A stretch of DNA of 64,000 nucleotides from contig NZ_JBJZOI010000027.1 of the NCBI RefSeq assembly GCF_047200635.1, positions 5,937 to 69,936 on the forward strand, given 5' to 3'. Positions 8,458 through 16,656 of this stretch are shown here, piece by piece. The notes beneath the pieces were generated by a model. It saw only the letters and a program-made list of their open reading frames with translations, searched no databases and was not told the origin of the DNA. Source of the stretch: Saccharopolyspora_C sp047200635. GTDB lineage: Bacteria; Actinomycetota; Actinomycetes; Mycobacteriales; Pseudonocardiaceae. The position numbers were made by a program, and so were the translations under genes. Numbering within the stretch: position 1 is the first letter of the stretch; the number at the start of each line of letters is the position of its first letter.

Positions 8458-9219
8458 TCAGCGAGGCGGTGGCGGAAGTGCGCCGACGGCGGCCCAGCCG
8501 TTGCTGACCGCCGCCCGCACTTCCCCGGGCACCGGGAAGTCCGGCCGCCAGTCCACCACCGACACCACTCCGGGCGGGATCAGCGACCAGCCGTCGAGCA
8601 GTTCCCCAGCCTGCTCGGCCGGTCGCAGGCTCAGCGGCGTCGCGGTCTGGTCGTAGATCCGCAGCCCCTCGACCACCTGCGTGGAGGACAGACCGGCGCC
8701 GGAGGCGTGGCTGATCGCGAGCGTACTCCCCGGTGCGCAGGCCTCCCGGTACGCGGCGAGGATCCCGGGAGGGTCCGCCTCGTCCGGAACGAAGTGCAGC
8801 ACCGACAGCGCCAGCACGGCGACCGGCTCGTCGAAGTCGAGCAGGTCGCGCACCCCGGGTGCGGCGAGCACGTCCGCGGGCCTGGTCAGGTCGGCCTGCG
8901 TCACCGACACCTGGGGCTCGCCGTGCAGCAGGCGCCTGGCGTGCGCGACGGCCACCGGCTCGTCGTCGACGTAAGCGATCACGGCGTCCCGCCGTCCGCG
9001 GCGCGCCACCTCGTGGACGTTTCCGGCGGTCGGGATGCCCGAGCCGAGGTCCAGGAACTGCCGGATGCCGCGCTCGACGCAGTAGCGCACGACCCGGCGC
9101 AGGAAGGCGCGGTTCTCGCGGACTCCCGTCCGGGTCTCCGGGAGCAGGCTCAGCTGCTGCTCGGCGGCCTCGCGGTCCGCCGGGAAGTTCTGCGTCCCGC
9201 CCAAGTAGTAGTCGTACAT
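8458..9219 (-). CDS. SAM-dependent methyltransferase, DUF574 (Methyltransf_19) family
   Basis: The protein has the family opening MYDYYLGGTQNFPADREAA, the SAM-binding loop FLDLGSGIPT, YVDDEPVAVAHAR and LSVLHFVPD. This family is abundant in actinomycetes and has no firmly known substrate. The start is a problem. The ATG at 9219 gives 253 residues, but the frame upstream still encodes the family-like leader DLQRPNAAR and stays open to a TAG near 9333. No ATG, GTG or TTG is present in that extension. An ATC at 9300-9298, placed 6-7 bases after GGGAGGGG, is the best placed initiator. Either a rare start, use of the internal ATG, or a sequence error is possible. Confidence 0.88.
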   Translation of the reverse strand: MYDYYLGGTQNFPADREAAEQQLSLLPETRTGVRENRAFLRRVVRYCVERGIRQFLDLGSGIPTAGNVHEVARRGRRDAVIAYVDDEPVAVAHARRLLHGEPQVSVTQADLTRPADVLAAPGVRDLLDFDEPVAVLALSVLHFVPDEADPPGILAAYREACAPGSTLAISHASGAGLSSTQVVEGLRIYDQTATPLSLRPAEQAGELLDGWSLIPPGVVSVVDWRPDFPVPGEVRAAVSNGWAAVGALPPPPR

Positions 9220-9362
9220 GCGCGCGGCGTTGGGCCGCTGGAGGTCCAGGTCCCCGTGGATGTCCGCCAGCTCCTCGAGAAGATCGTCATCGCTGCTGAT
9301 CGCGAACCCCTCCCGCCCGAGCCGGTGATCGCGACACTAGCGTTCGCCCGCGATCCGGCGAG

Positions 9363-9401
9363 GGGAAAGCCCGGACCCCGAGCGGGCATCCGGGCTTTCC
9401 C
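9363..9401 (-). terminator. Intrinsic-type terminator of the M14 carboxypeptidase gene
   Basis: A perfect 13-bp inverted repeat, GGGAAAGCCCGGA (9363-9375) and its complement (9389-9401), with a 13-base loop, lies 26 bases past the stop of the carboxypeptidase gene on the minus strand. Confidence 0.75.
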
Positions 9402-9427
9402 GTGGCAGGTGGGTCAGGCCGTCCGGA

Positions 9428-10642
9428 TCAGGCACCCGCCTCGCGGAGCACGATGTCCACCGCCGCGTCGTTGCGGGAGGTCTCGCGCTCGATCACATCA
9501 CCGGGCGGGTAGAACCCGTCGAGCCCGCCATCGGAGGGGTACATCTCCAACGTGAAGGCGAGGATCTTGTGCTTGCCCCACATCCAGTCGAGGCTGTCGC
9601 CGTCGGTGGTGTAGAGGTCGCTCGACTGCTGGGGGGTGTAGCCGTTGGTCCGCGCCATCTCGGTGCCGACCTCCTCGAAGCGGTCGTACTCCTCCTGCGT
9701 CATGCCCTCGGTCACGTCGTCCTGGGTGTGGCCGAACGGCCAGAGCACGAGTTCCGAGAACGTGTGGAAGTCGATCGCCGACTTGATCTGCTGGGTGCCC
9801 CCGACGACGCGGGAGTCGATGAACTCGGCCAGCGCGGCCGTCTCCGGCGCGGAGAACGCCTCCGGGCCGCGGTAGGTCTCGTCCCGCGGGTCGTCGCTGG
9901 CACCGCCGCAGCAGCCCCACAGGTAACCCCAGTTGCGGTTGAGGTCGGTGCCGCTGTCCTGCCGGTTCTTGCGCCAGCCCTGGTATTCGCCCGACTCGAC
10001 GTCGTAGGTCGAACCGTCCACGTTGACCGAGGGGACGATCCAGATCTCGCGGTTGTCGACGTTCTCCCGGATCGCCGGGTCGTCGTAACCGTCCGTGAGG
10101 CGATTGGCGATCTGCAGGCACATCTCGGTGGTGAGGTGCTCGCGGGCGTGCTGGTTGCAGTCGAACAGGACCTCGGGCTCGTCCTCGTCCTCCGCCACGT
10201 TGTCGCTGATCTTCAGCAGCGGGATGTCGCGGCCCTCGTAGCTGGTGCCGAGGCTCGACTTGGCGGCGAGGTCCGGGTGGTCCGCCGTGATCGCGTCGAG
10301 CTCGGCGACCATCTCGTCGTAGTTGTGGTAGGCCTCGTCGCCGGGCGGGAAGTCCCTCGGCGACGCCTTGGGGCGCGGGGAGAGCCCCTGGGCGCGCAGC
10401 TCCTCCGCCTGCGCGGCGGTCGCCTCCACCGTCGCGACACCGTCCTTCGCTCCGAGGACCTGGGCGCCGGACGAGTTGATGTCGGTGCGGATGCGGCTGT
10501 CGGTGTTCGGCACCGCGTAGACCCCGGTGGCCTCCGCCGCGGGCTCCTGCTGGGGTGCGGCGACGCTCGCCTGGACCGGGAGTAGCAGGGCCAGGGAGGC
10601 GGCGGCCGCCACCGCCGTTGCTCTGCGCCGTGCGCTGGACAT
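9428..10642 (-). CDS. Secreted zinc carboxypeptidase, M14 family
   Basis: The 404-residue precursor begins with a twin-arginine-like/Sec signal (MSSARRRATAVAAAASLALLLPVQASVAA, cleavage expected near residue 29). A ~75-residue propeptide-like stretch follows, then the M14 catalytic domain. Zinc ligands and catalysis are visible: HAREHLT (HxxE), the NVDG segment in place of NPDG, GWRKNRQ and DLNRNWGY for substrate carboxylate binding, FHTFSELVLWPF with the third zinc His, and the catalytic Glu in FTLEMYP. It is expected to remove C-terminal residues from extracellular peptides for nutrition. It is monocistronic, with a strong terminator downstream and a GC-rich hairpin (10684-10698) in its 5' leader. 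Confidence 0.92.
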   Translation of the reverse strand: MSSARRRATAVAAAASLALLLPVQASVAAPQQEPAAEATGVYAVPNTDSRIRTDINSSGAQVLGAKDGVATVEATAAQAEELRAQGLSPRPKASPRDFPPGDEAYHNYDEMVAELDAITADHPDLAAKSSLGTSYEGRDIPLLKISDNVAEDEDEPEVLFDCNQHAREHLTTEMCLQIANRLTDGYDDPAIRENVDNREIWIVPSVNVDGSTYDVESGEYQGWRKNRQDSGTDLNRNWGYLWGCCGGASDDPRDETYRGPEAFSAPETAALAEFIDSRVVGGTQQIKSAIDFHTFSELVLWPFGHTQDDVTEGMTQEEYDRFEEVGTEMARTNGYTPQQSSDLYTTDGDSLDWMWGKHKILAFTLEMYPSDGGLDGFYPPGDVIERETSRNDAAVDIVLREAGA

Positions 10643-10840
10643 CGGGGCCTCCGATCGATCACGGATGGTGATCGGGTGAGATTCCCCGAGTTACGGGGCC
10701 CTGGCAACCCACTTACGTCGGAACCCGCCGATCGCCGTTTTCCCGTTCGTGCGCGGACGCGCGTCGGACGGCGCCGAGCTGGGCGATTACCCTGGTGGTC
10801 GAGCTACTCGCCGATATCGCTCCGCTTCGGAAGGACGCCC

Positions 10841-12166
10841 ATGCTCACCCGTACCGACCTGCGCGGTCGTGTTCCGTCCACCGCCGAGCTGCGCGCCACG
10901 CTGCCGCGCGCCGACACGGACGTCGAGCACGTGCTGCACCAGGTCCGGCCGGTGATCGAGGCCGTCCGCGAGCGCGGCGCGGAGGCGGCGTTCGAGTACA
11001 CCGAGAAGTTTGACGGGGTGCGCCCCGAGCGGGTCCGGGTGCCCCGGGCCGAGCTCGCGGCCGCCTTGGACGGCCTGGACCCGGAGATCCGCGCCGCGCT
11101 GCAGGAGTCCATCGATCGCGCCCGCCGGGTGCACGCGGAGCAGCGCCGGACCGACGTCACGACCGAGGTCGTGCCCGGCGGCACCGTGACGGAGCGCTGG
11201 GTGCCGGTGGCCCGCGTGGGGCTGTACGCCCCCGGCGGGCTGGCGGTGTACCCGTCCAGCGTGGTGATGAACGTGGTGCCCGCGCAGGCCGCCGGGGTGG
11301 AGTCCTTGGTGGTGTGCTCGCCGCCGCAGGCGGAGTTCGGCGGGCTGCCGCACCCGACGATCCTGGCGGCGGCCGCGCTGCTGGAGGTCGACGAGGTCTG
11401 GGCGGTCGGCGGAGCTCAAGCGGTGGCGCTGCTCGCCTACGGCGGCACCGATCCCGACGGCACACCGCTGACGCCCGCTGACCTGGTCACCGGCCCCGGC
11501 AACGTCTACGTGACCGCGGCCAAGCGCCACCTGCGCAGCGTCATCGGCATCGACGCGGAGGCCGGACCGACGGAGATCGCGGTGCTGGCGGACGGCACGG
11601 CCGACCCGGTGCACGTGGCCGCCGACCTGATCAGCCAGGCCGAGCACGACACGCTGGCCGCCAGCGTGCTGGTGACGACCTCGCCCGAGCTCGCCGACGC
11701 GGTGGACGCGGAACTCGCCCGCCAGGTGCCGCTGACGAAGCACGTCGACCGGATCCGCACCGCGCTGACCGGGGAGCAGTCCGGTTGCGTGCTGGTCGGC
11801 ACCCTCGACGAGGGGTTGACGGTGGTGGACGCCTACGCCGCCGAGCACCTGGAGATCCAGACCGATGACGCCGCGGGCGTGGCGTCCCGGGTGCGCAACG
11901 CCGGTGCGATCTTCGTGGGGCCGCACGCCCCCGTTTCGCTGGGCGACTACTGCGCGGGGTCGAACCACGTGCTGCCCACCGGTGGCTGCGCCCGCCACTC
12001 CTCCGGGCTGAGCGTGCAGAGCTTCCTGCGCGGCATCCACGTCATCTCCTACGACGAGCGGGCGCTGCGGGACGTGGCGGGCCAGGTGGTCACGCTCGCG
12101 GAGGCCGAGGACCTGCCCGCGCACGGGCAGGCCGTCGCGGCCCGCTTCCCCTCCGGACTCGACTGA
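10841..12166 (+). CDS. hisD: Histidinol dehydrogenase HisD
   Basis: HisD performs the last two oxidations of histidine synthesis, from histidinol to histidine, with NAD and zinc. The 441-residue protein contains GLYAPGGLAVYPSSV, the GPGNVYVTAAKR nucleotide motif, GPTEIAVLAD, QAEHD and the C-terminal AEHLEIQT and GDYCAGSNHVLPT motifs that carry zinc ligands and catalytic His. ATG at 10841 follows GGAAGGAC. A TACCCT hexamer about 50 bases upstream is a weak -10 candidate. It starts the first half of the his genes; hisC follows after 27 bases. Confidence 0.97.
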   Translation: MLTRTDLRGRVPSTAELRATLPRADTDVEHVLHQVRPVIEAVRERGAEAAFEYTEKFDGVRPERVRVPRAELAAALDGLDPEIRAALQESIDRARRVHAEQRRTDVTTEVVPGGTVTERWVPVARVGLYAPGGLAVYPSSVVMNVVPAQAAGVESLVVCSPPQAEFGGLPHPTILAAAALLEVDEVWAVGGAQAVALLAYGGTDPDGTPLTPADLVTGPGNVYVTAAKRHLRSVIGIDAEAGPTEIAVLADGTADPVHVAADLISQAEHDTLAASVLVTTSPELADAVDAELARQVPLTKHVDRIRTALTGEQSGCVLVGTLDEGLTVVDAYAAEHLEIQTDDAAGVASRVRNAGAIFVGPHAPVSLGDYCAGSNHVLPTGGCARHSSGLSVQSFLRGIHVISYDERALRDVAGQVVTLAEAEDLPAHGQAVAARFPSGLD

Positions 12167-12193
12167 CGACCCCGCGATCCCGAAGAGAGAACC

Positions 12194-13315
12194 ATGAGTG
12201 ACGTGCTCGGCGCCGAGGTGGCGCTGACCGATCTTCCGCTGCGCGAGGACCTCCGCGGCCGCAGCCCGTACGGCGCGCCCCAGCTGGACGTGCCGGTGCG
12301 GTTGAACACGAACGAGAACCCGTACCCGCCGCCGCCGGAACTGGTGTCGGAGGTGACCGAGGCGGTCCGGGAGGCCGCCGAGACGCTGCACCGCTACCCG
12401 GACCGGGACGCGGTGGCCTTGCGCGAGGACCTGGCCGCCTACCTCAGCGGGGCCACCGGGGTCACCGTCTCGGTCCACAACGTGTGGGCGGCCAACGGGT
12501 CCAACGAGGTCCTGCAGCAGGTGCTGCAGGCCTTCGGCGGCCCTGGGCGCACCGCCCTGGGCTTCGAACCCTCCTACTCGATGCACCCGATCCTGTCCGC
12601 GGGAACCCGCACGGACTGGCTGCCCGCGCCCCGACGTGCGGACTTCAGCTTGGACGGAGCGCAGGCGGCGGCGATCGTGGCCGAGCGGCGTCCGGACGTG
12701 GTCTTCGTGACCAGCCCGAACAACCCCACCGGGCAGGCGGTGGCGCAGGCGGACCTGCGTGCGGTGCTCGACGCGGCCCCGGGCGTGGTGGTCGTCGACG
12801 AGGCGTACGTCGAGTTCTGCGCGGAGCCGAGCGCCGTCGAACTCATCGACGAGTACCCGGCGAAGCTGATCGTGAGCCGCACCATGAGCAAGGCCTTCGC
12901 GTTCGCCGGTGGCAGGCTCGGCTACCTGGCCGCCTCGCCCGCCGTGATCGACGCGCTGCTGCTGGTGCGGCTGCCGTACCACCTGTCGGCTCCGACCCAG
13001 GCGGCGGCGCGCGCGGCGCTGCGGCACGCGCGGGCGACGCTCGCCTCGGTGCGGGCCCTGGTGGACGAGCGCGAGCGGGTGGTGGCGGCCCTGCGGGACT
13101 CGGGCTTCTCCCCGGTGCGCAGCGACGCGAACTTCGTGCTGTTCGGCCGGTTCGCCGATGCGCGTGCCGCCTGGCGGCGCTTCCTGGACGCCGGGGTGCT
13201 GATCCGCGATGTCGGAATCGAGGGGCACCTGCGGGTGACCATCGGCACGCCGGAGGAGAACGACGCGTTCCTGGCCGCGGCCGGGGCTCTGGTGAACGAG
13301 GGGGGCACGCGATGA
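12194..13315 (+). CDS. hisC: Histidinol-phosphate aminotransferase HisC
   Basis: This PLP enzyme converts imidazole-acetol phosphate and glutamate to histidinol phosphate. The 373-residue class I/II aminotransferase shows NTNENPYPPP at the N-terminus, TSPNNPTG, VVVDEAYVEF and the Schiff-base lysine K233 in SRTMSKAFAFAGGRLGY. A GAGAGAACC ribosome site precedes the ATG. The stop overlaps the hisB start (ATGA), so HisC and HisB synthesis is coupled. Confidence 0.96.
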   Translation: MSDVLGAEVALTDLPLREDLRGRSPYGAPQLDVPVRLNTNENPYPPPPELVSEVTEAVREAAETLHRYPDRDAVALREDLAAYLSGATGVTVSVHNVWAANGSNEVLQQVLQAFGGPGRTALGFEPSYSMHPILSAGTRTDWLPAPRRADFSLDGAQAAAIVAERRPDVVFVTSPNNPTGQAVAQADLRAVLDAAPGVVVVDEAYVEFCAEPSAVELIDEYPAKLIVSRTMSKAFAFAGGRLGYLAASPAVIDALLLVRLPYHLSAPTQAAARAALRHARATLASVRALVDERERVVAALRDSGFSPVRSDANFVLFGRFADARAAWRRFLDAGVLIRDVGIEGHLRVTIGTPEENDAFLAAAGALVNEGGTR

Positions 13316-13944
13316 CGGGGACCGACACGACGTTCGCGCCGGGCACCCGCACGGGACGGGTGGAACGCACCACGAAGGAGTCCTCGGTCCTGGTCCGGCT
13401 GGACCTCGACGGCACCGGGCAGGTCGACATCGACACCGCGGTGCCGTTCTACGACCACATGCTGACCGCGCTGGGCACCCACGCCGCGTTCGACCTGGAG
13501 GTGAAGGCCTCCGGCGACGTCGACATCGACGCGCACCACACCGTGGAGGACACGGCGATCGTGCTGGGGCAGGCGTTGCGGCAGGCGCTGGGTGACAAGA
13601 AGGGCGTTCGCCGCTTCGGCGACGCCTGGATCCCGATGGACGAAACGCTCGCCCACGCCGCGGTGGACGTGTCCGGACGCTCGTACTGCGTGCTCGACGG
13701 GGAACCCGAGCAGTACAACGCCTTCACCATCGGCGGGAACTACCCGTTCGTGCTGAACCGGCACGTGTTCGAGTCGCTGGCCTTCCACGCGCAGCTCAAC
13801 CTGCACGTGCGGGTGATCCACGGCCGGGATCCGCACCACATCGCCGAGGCGCAGTACAAGGCGATCGCGCGGGCTCTGCGCGCCGCCGTGGAGCCGGATC
13901 CGCGCTTCGCGGGTGTGGTCCCCTCGACCAAGGGCGCCCTGTGA
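13312..13944 (+). CDS. hisB: Imidazoleglycerol-phosphate dehydratase HisB
   Basis: HisB dehydrates imidazoleglycerol phosphate to imidazole-acetol phosphate. The 210-residue monofunctional enzyme (no fused phosphatase, as usual for actinobacteria) has FYDHMLTALGTH, DAHHTVEDTAIVLGQAL and the second Mn site HHIAEAQYKAIARALR. The ATG overlaps the hisC stop, and its own TGA overlaps the GTG of the following 51-codon ORF. The normal next gene, hisH, is more than 7 kb away. Confidence 0.97.
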   Translation: MTGTDTTFAPGTRTGRVERTTKESSVLVRLDLDGTGQVDIDTAVPFYDHMLTALGTHAAFDLEVKASGDVDIDAHHTVEDTAIVLGQALRQALGDKKGVRRFGDAWIPMDETLAHAAVDVSGRSYCVLDGEPEQYNAFTIGGNYPFVLNRHVFESLAFHAQLNLHVRVIHGRDPHHIAEAQYKAIARALRAAVEPDPRFAGVVPSTKGAL

Positions 13945-14096
13945 GGGAGGCGCTGGGGCCGATCGTGCTGCTGGCCGTCGCGGGTTTCCTGGTGGGCGGG
14001 GTCGCCTCCCTGTGGCGGACCGCCCGGGTGGCCGCGGTGGCGTTGGGCGTGCTCGCCGCCGTGGCGGCGGCGGCTGGGATCGCCTGGCTGCTGTGA
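13941..14096 (+). CDS. Small two-helix membrane protein after hisB
   Basis: A 51-residue ORF begins with a GTG that overlaps the hisB stop (GTGA). The product is almost entirely hydrophobic: two helices, IVLLAVAGFLVGGVASLW and VAAVALGVLAAVAAAAGIAWLL, joined by a short RTAR turn. The overlap indicates translation with hisB, and small membrane ORFs are often found next to hisB/hisH in actinomycetes. Function unknown. The last codons form the left arm of a strong terminator hairpin. Confidence 0.6.
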   Translation: MREALGPIVLLAVAGFLVGGVASLWRTARVAAVALGVLAAVAAAAGIAWLL

Positions 14097-14120
14097 CGGG
14101 GGAGTGACAGCAGCCAGGCG
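14081..14120. terminator. Strong hairpin ending the hisDCB unit
   Basis: CGCCTGGCTGCTGT (14081-14094) is exactly complementary to 14107-14120, with a 12-base loop. The left arm lies inside the end of the small membrane gene and the right arm in the 42-base gap before the convergent esterase gene. It marks a transcript end for hisDCB. Confidence 0.75.
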
Positions 14121-14138
14121 AAGTCCTGGTGGCGCCGG

Positions 14139-15068
14139 TCAGGAGTCCTTCGGGTGGTCCTGGAAGAACTCCCAGATCAGCGGCGTGGCGTCGATGACGG
14201 TCGGCTCGTCGGAATCCGGGTTGGAGGAGCGGCTGGGCCAGTCGTGACCCAGTTCGTCGATCCGGTAGTGCACGAGCTCGCCACGGCCCGCGCAGTCCGT
14301 CCACTCCTGCCGGGTCACCCGGTTCCCGGGGTGCTCGGTGACCGGGTCCGAGTCGCACCGGTCACGCTCGGCCCACCCGTCCAGCCAGTCCGGGATGGCG
14401 GGCAGGCCCTTGGTCGGATTGCCCTCGTAGGGGATGGTGGCGTCCGCCGTGCCGTGGAACGAGATCATCGGCACCGGTTCGTCGGGCGAGCACTCGCCGC
14501 TCTGCGGGTAGTAGGCGCCCGCGACCGGGGCGAACGCGGCGATGCGGTCGCCGAGGCGGCAGGCGAGGACGTTGGTGAACCCGCCGCCGTTGGACTTGCC
14601 CGCCGCGTAGATCCGGTCCTGGTCGGTGCAGAAGTCGGCCCGCACGCGGTCGAGCAGGTCTTCGGTGAACCGGACGTCGTCAGCGTCCGCCGAGTACGGC
14701 GCGCCCTGCCACGCGCTCTTGCCGTCGGTGCCGATGAGCCCCTGCGGGTAGACGGCGATCGCGTCCTCTTCGGAGAAGCGGGACAGCTCCTCCTGGTATT
14801 CGGCGGTGCGGCCGTGCCCGTGGAAGGACAGCACCACCGGCAGCGGGTGCCGCGAGTCGTAGTCCTCGGGCAGGTGCACCAGGTATTCGCGGGTCAGCCC
14901 GCCGGAGGTGACCCGCTGCGCGGTGGTGGTGCCCGGTTCGACGGCGGGGTCCGCCCCGCAGCCACCGCGCGGCGAGTGCCGCTCGGGGGTGGGGGCGGCG
15001 TGGGCGGGCGCGGCGGTGGCGGCGACCGCGCCGAGGGCTACCAGCAGGCTCAGCACTGCTCTGTGCAT
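14139..15068 (-). CDS. Secreted PHB-depolymerase/feruloyl-esterase-like hydrolase
   Basis: The 309-residue precursor has a Sec signal (MHRAVLSLLVALGAVAATAAPAHA) and a CE1/LpqC-type alpha/beta-hydrolase domain. SFHGHGRT forms the oxyanion region, GKSNGGGFTNVLACRL carries the nucleophile Ser in a GxSxGG-type elbow, and ELGHDWP carries the late catalytic His. Related enzymes cleave polyhydroxyalkanoates or ester-linked cell-wall phenolics; which substrate applies here cannot be told. The ATG at 15068 has AGGAG seven bases upstream and is preferred over an ATG 12 codons earlier. It converges on hisB and is one of the genes that split the his cluster. Confidence 0.85.
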   Translation of the reverse strand: MHRAVLSLLVALGAVAATAAPAHAAPTPERHSPRGGCGADPAVEPGTTTAQRVTSGGLTREYLVHLPEDYDSRHPLPVVLSFHGHGRTAEYQEELSRFSEEDAIAVYPQGLIGTDGKSAWQGAPYSADADDVRFTEDLLDRVRADFCTDQDRIYAAGKSNGGGFTNVLACRLGDRIAAFAPVAGAYYPQSGECSPDEPVPMISFHGTADATIPYEGNPTKGLPAIPDWLDGWAERDRCDSDPVTEHPGNRVTRQEWTDCAGRGELVHYRIDELGHDWPSRSSNPDSDEPTVIDATPLIWEFFQDHPKDS

Positions 15069-15120
15069 CTTCGACTCCTGTCTCGGCGCGGTCCGCCGCA
15101 TCACGACGTCCGCGCGGTTC

Positions 15121-16500
15121 TCATCGGGTGGCCGCGGCCGGTTCCGGCTCCGGTCCGCTGGTGGCGGAGCCGTCCTCCTCGTCGACGAAGCTCTTCTCGT
15201 TGAAGGGCGATTCCTTCGCGAACACCCGCTGCATCTGCTCCCGGTCGATCTCCTTGGTCCAGGCTCCGATGATCACGGTGGCGATCGCGTTGCCCGCGAA
15301 GTTGGTCAGCGCGCGGGCCTCCGACATGAACCGGTCGATGCCGACGATGAGCCCCACGCCGTCGACGAGCTCGGGGCGGTGCGACTGCAGGCCGCCCGCG
15401 AGTGTGGCGAGCCCGGCGCCGCTGACGCCCGCGGCGCCCTTCGACGCAATGATCATGAACACCAGCAGCGAGATCTGCTCGCCGAGGGCGAGAGGTTCAC
15501 CCATTGCGGAGGCGATGAACAGCGAGGCCATCGTCAGGTAGATCGCGGTGCCGTCCAGGTTGAACGAGTACCCGGTGGGCACGGTGATGCCGACCACGGG
15601 CTTGCTGACGCCGAGGTGCTCGAGCTTCGCGATCAGCCGCGGCAGCGCCGCCTCCGACGAGGAGGTGGACAGGATCAGCAGGAACTCGCGCCCGAGGTAG
15701 CCCAGCAGCTTGAACACGTTGACCCGCGCGAACGCCCACAGCAGTGGTCCGAGCACGAGGAAGATGAACAGCACGCAGGTCGTGTAGAAGCCGAACATGA
15801 TGATGCCGAGGCCCTTGAGCGCGTCCACGCCGGTCGCGCCGACCACGGCGGCGATGGCGCCGAACGCGCCGATCGGGGCCGCCCACATGACCATCGCGAG
15901 GATCTTGAACACGAGCCGCTGGACGTGCTCGATCCCGCGCAGGATCGGGGTGCCCTTGTCGCCGAGCGACTGGAGCGCGAAGCCCGCGAGCAGCGCGACC
16001 AGCAGGGTCTGCAGCACCTCGCCCTCGGTGAGGGCGGAGACCAGCGTGTTCGGGATGATGCCGAGCAGGAAGCCGGTGAGGCCTTCCGCCTCGCCGGAGG
16101 CCTGCTCGCCCCCGCTGGCGCGCAGCTCCTCGGTGAGCTGGAGGCCCTCGCCCGGGTGCAGGATGTTGCCGACGAGGAGTCCGACGACGAGCGCGACGAA
16201 GGACATCACCATGAAGTAGCCGAGAGCGAGCCCGCCGACCTTGCCGACCTTCGCCGCCTGCCGGACGCCGCCGACGCCGAGCACGATGGTGCAGAAGATC
16301 ACCGGCGAGATCATCATCTTGATGAGGGAGACGAAGCCGGTGCCCAGCGGTTTCAGCGAGGTGGCGAAGTCCGGGAACGCGAACCCGACCGCGATGCCGG
16401 CCAGGACCGCCACGATGACGAAGATGTAGAGGAAGTGGGTGCGGTCCCGCTTCCTCGGCGGTGCACCGGCGGCCTCGGGTGCAGCGTCTTTGCTTGCCAC
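15121..16500 (-). CDS. dctA: Dicarboxylate:cation symporter (DctA/GltT family)
   Basis: The 459-residue membrane protein has about eight helices and the two re-entrant loops of the DAACS family. Visible motifs are MMISPVIFCTIVLGV, the serine-rich STSSSEAALPRLI, PTGYSFNLDGTAIYL and NFAGNAIATVIIG, which form the substrate and cation sites. It should import C4-dicarboxylates such as succinate, fumarate or malate (or glutamate) with H+ or Na+. The GTG start is preceded by AGGAG. The divergent CitA/DcuS-like sensor kinase and regulator next door are the expected controllers, as in dctA-dcuSR arrangements elsewhere. Confidence 0.92.
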   Translation of the reverse strand: MASKDAAPEAAGAPPRKRDRTHFLYIFVIVAVLAGIAVGFAFPDFATSLKPLGTGFVSLIKMMISPVIFCTIVLGVGGVRQAAKVGKVGGLALGYFMVMSFVALVVGLLVGNILHPGEGLQLTEELRASGGEQASGEAEGLTGFLLGIIPNTLVSALTEGEVLQTLLVALLAGFALQSLGDKGTPILRGIEHVQRLVFKILAMVMWAAPIGAFGAIAAVVGATGVDALKGLGIIMFGFYTTCVLFIFLVLGPLLWAFARVNVFKLLGYLGREFLLILSTSSSEAALPRLIAKLEHLGVSKPVVGITVPTGYSFNLDGTAIYLTMASLFIASAMGEPLALGEQISLLVFMIIASKGAAGVSGAGLATLAGGLQSHRPELVDGVGLIVGIDRFMSEARALTNFAGNAIATVIIGAWTKEIDREQMQRVFAKESPFNEKSFVDEEDGSATSGPEPEPAAATR

Positions 16501-16656
16501 GGGTCAACTCCTACGGGGTGTACCGATCACACCGGTCGGTGCTCACTCATTCGGTCGTGTCTTGGATCACGAGGACGTCGGGGAGACTATCGGACTCGCA
16601 GGTGGTGACCGTCACGGTTGTGTTCATTGAGTTCATGCGGGAGCAACAACAACGTC

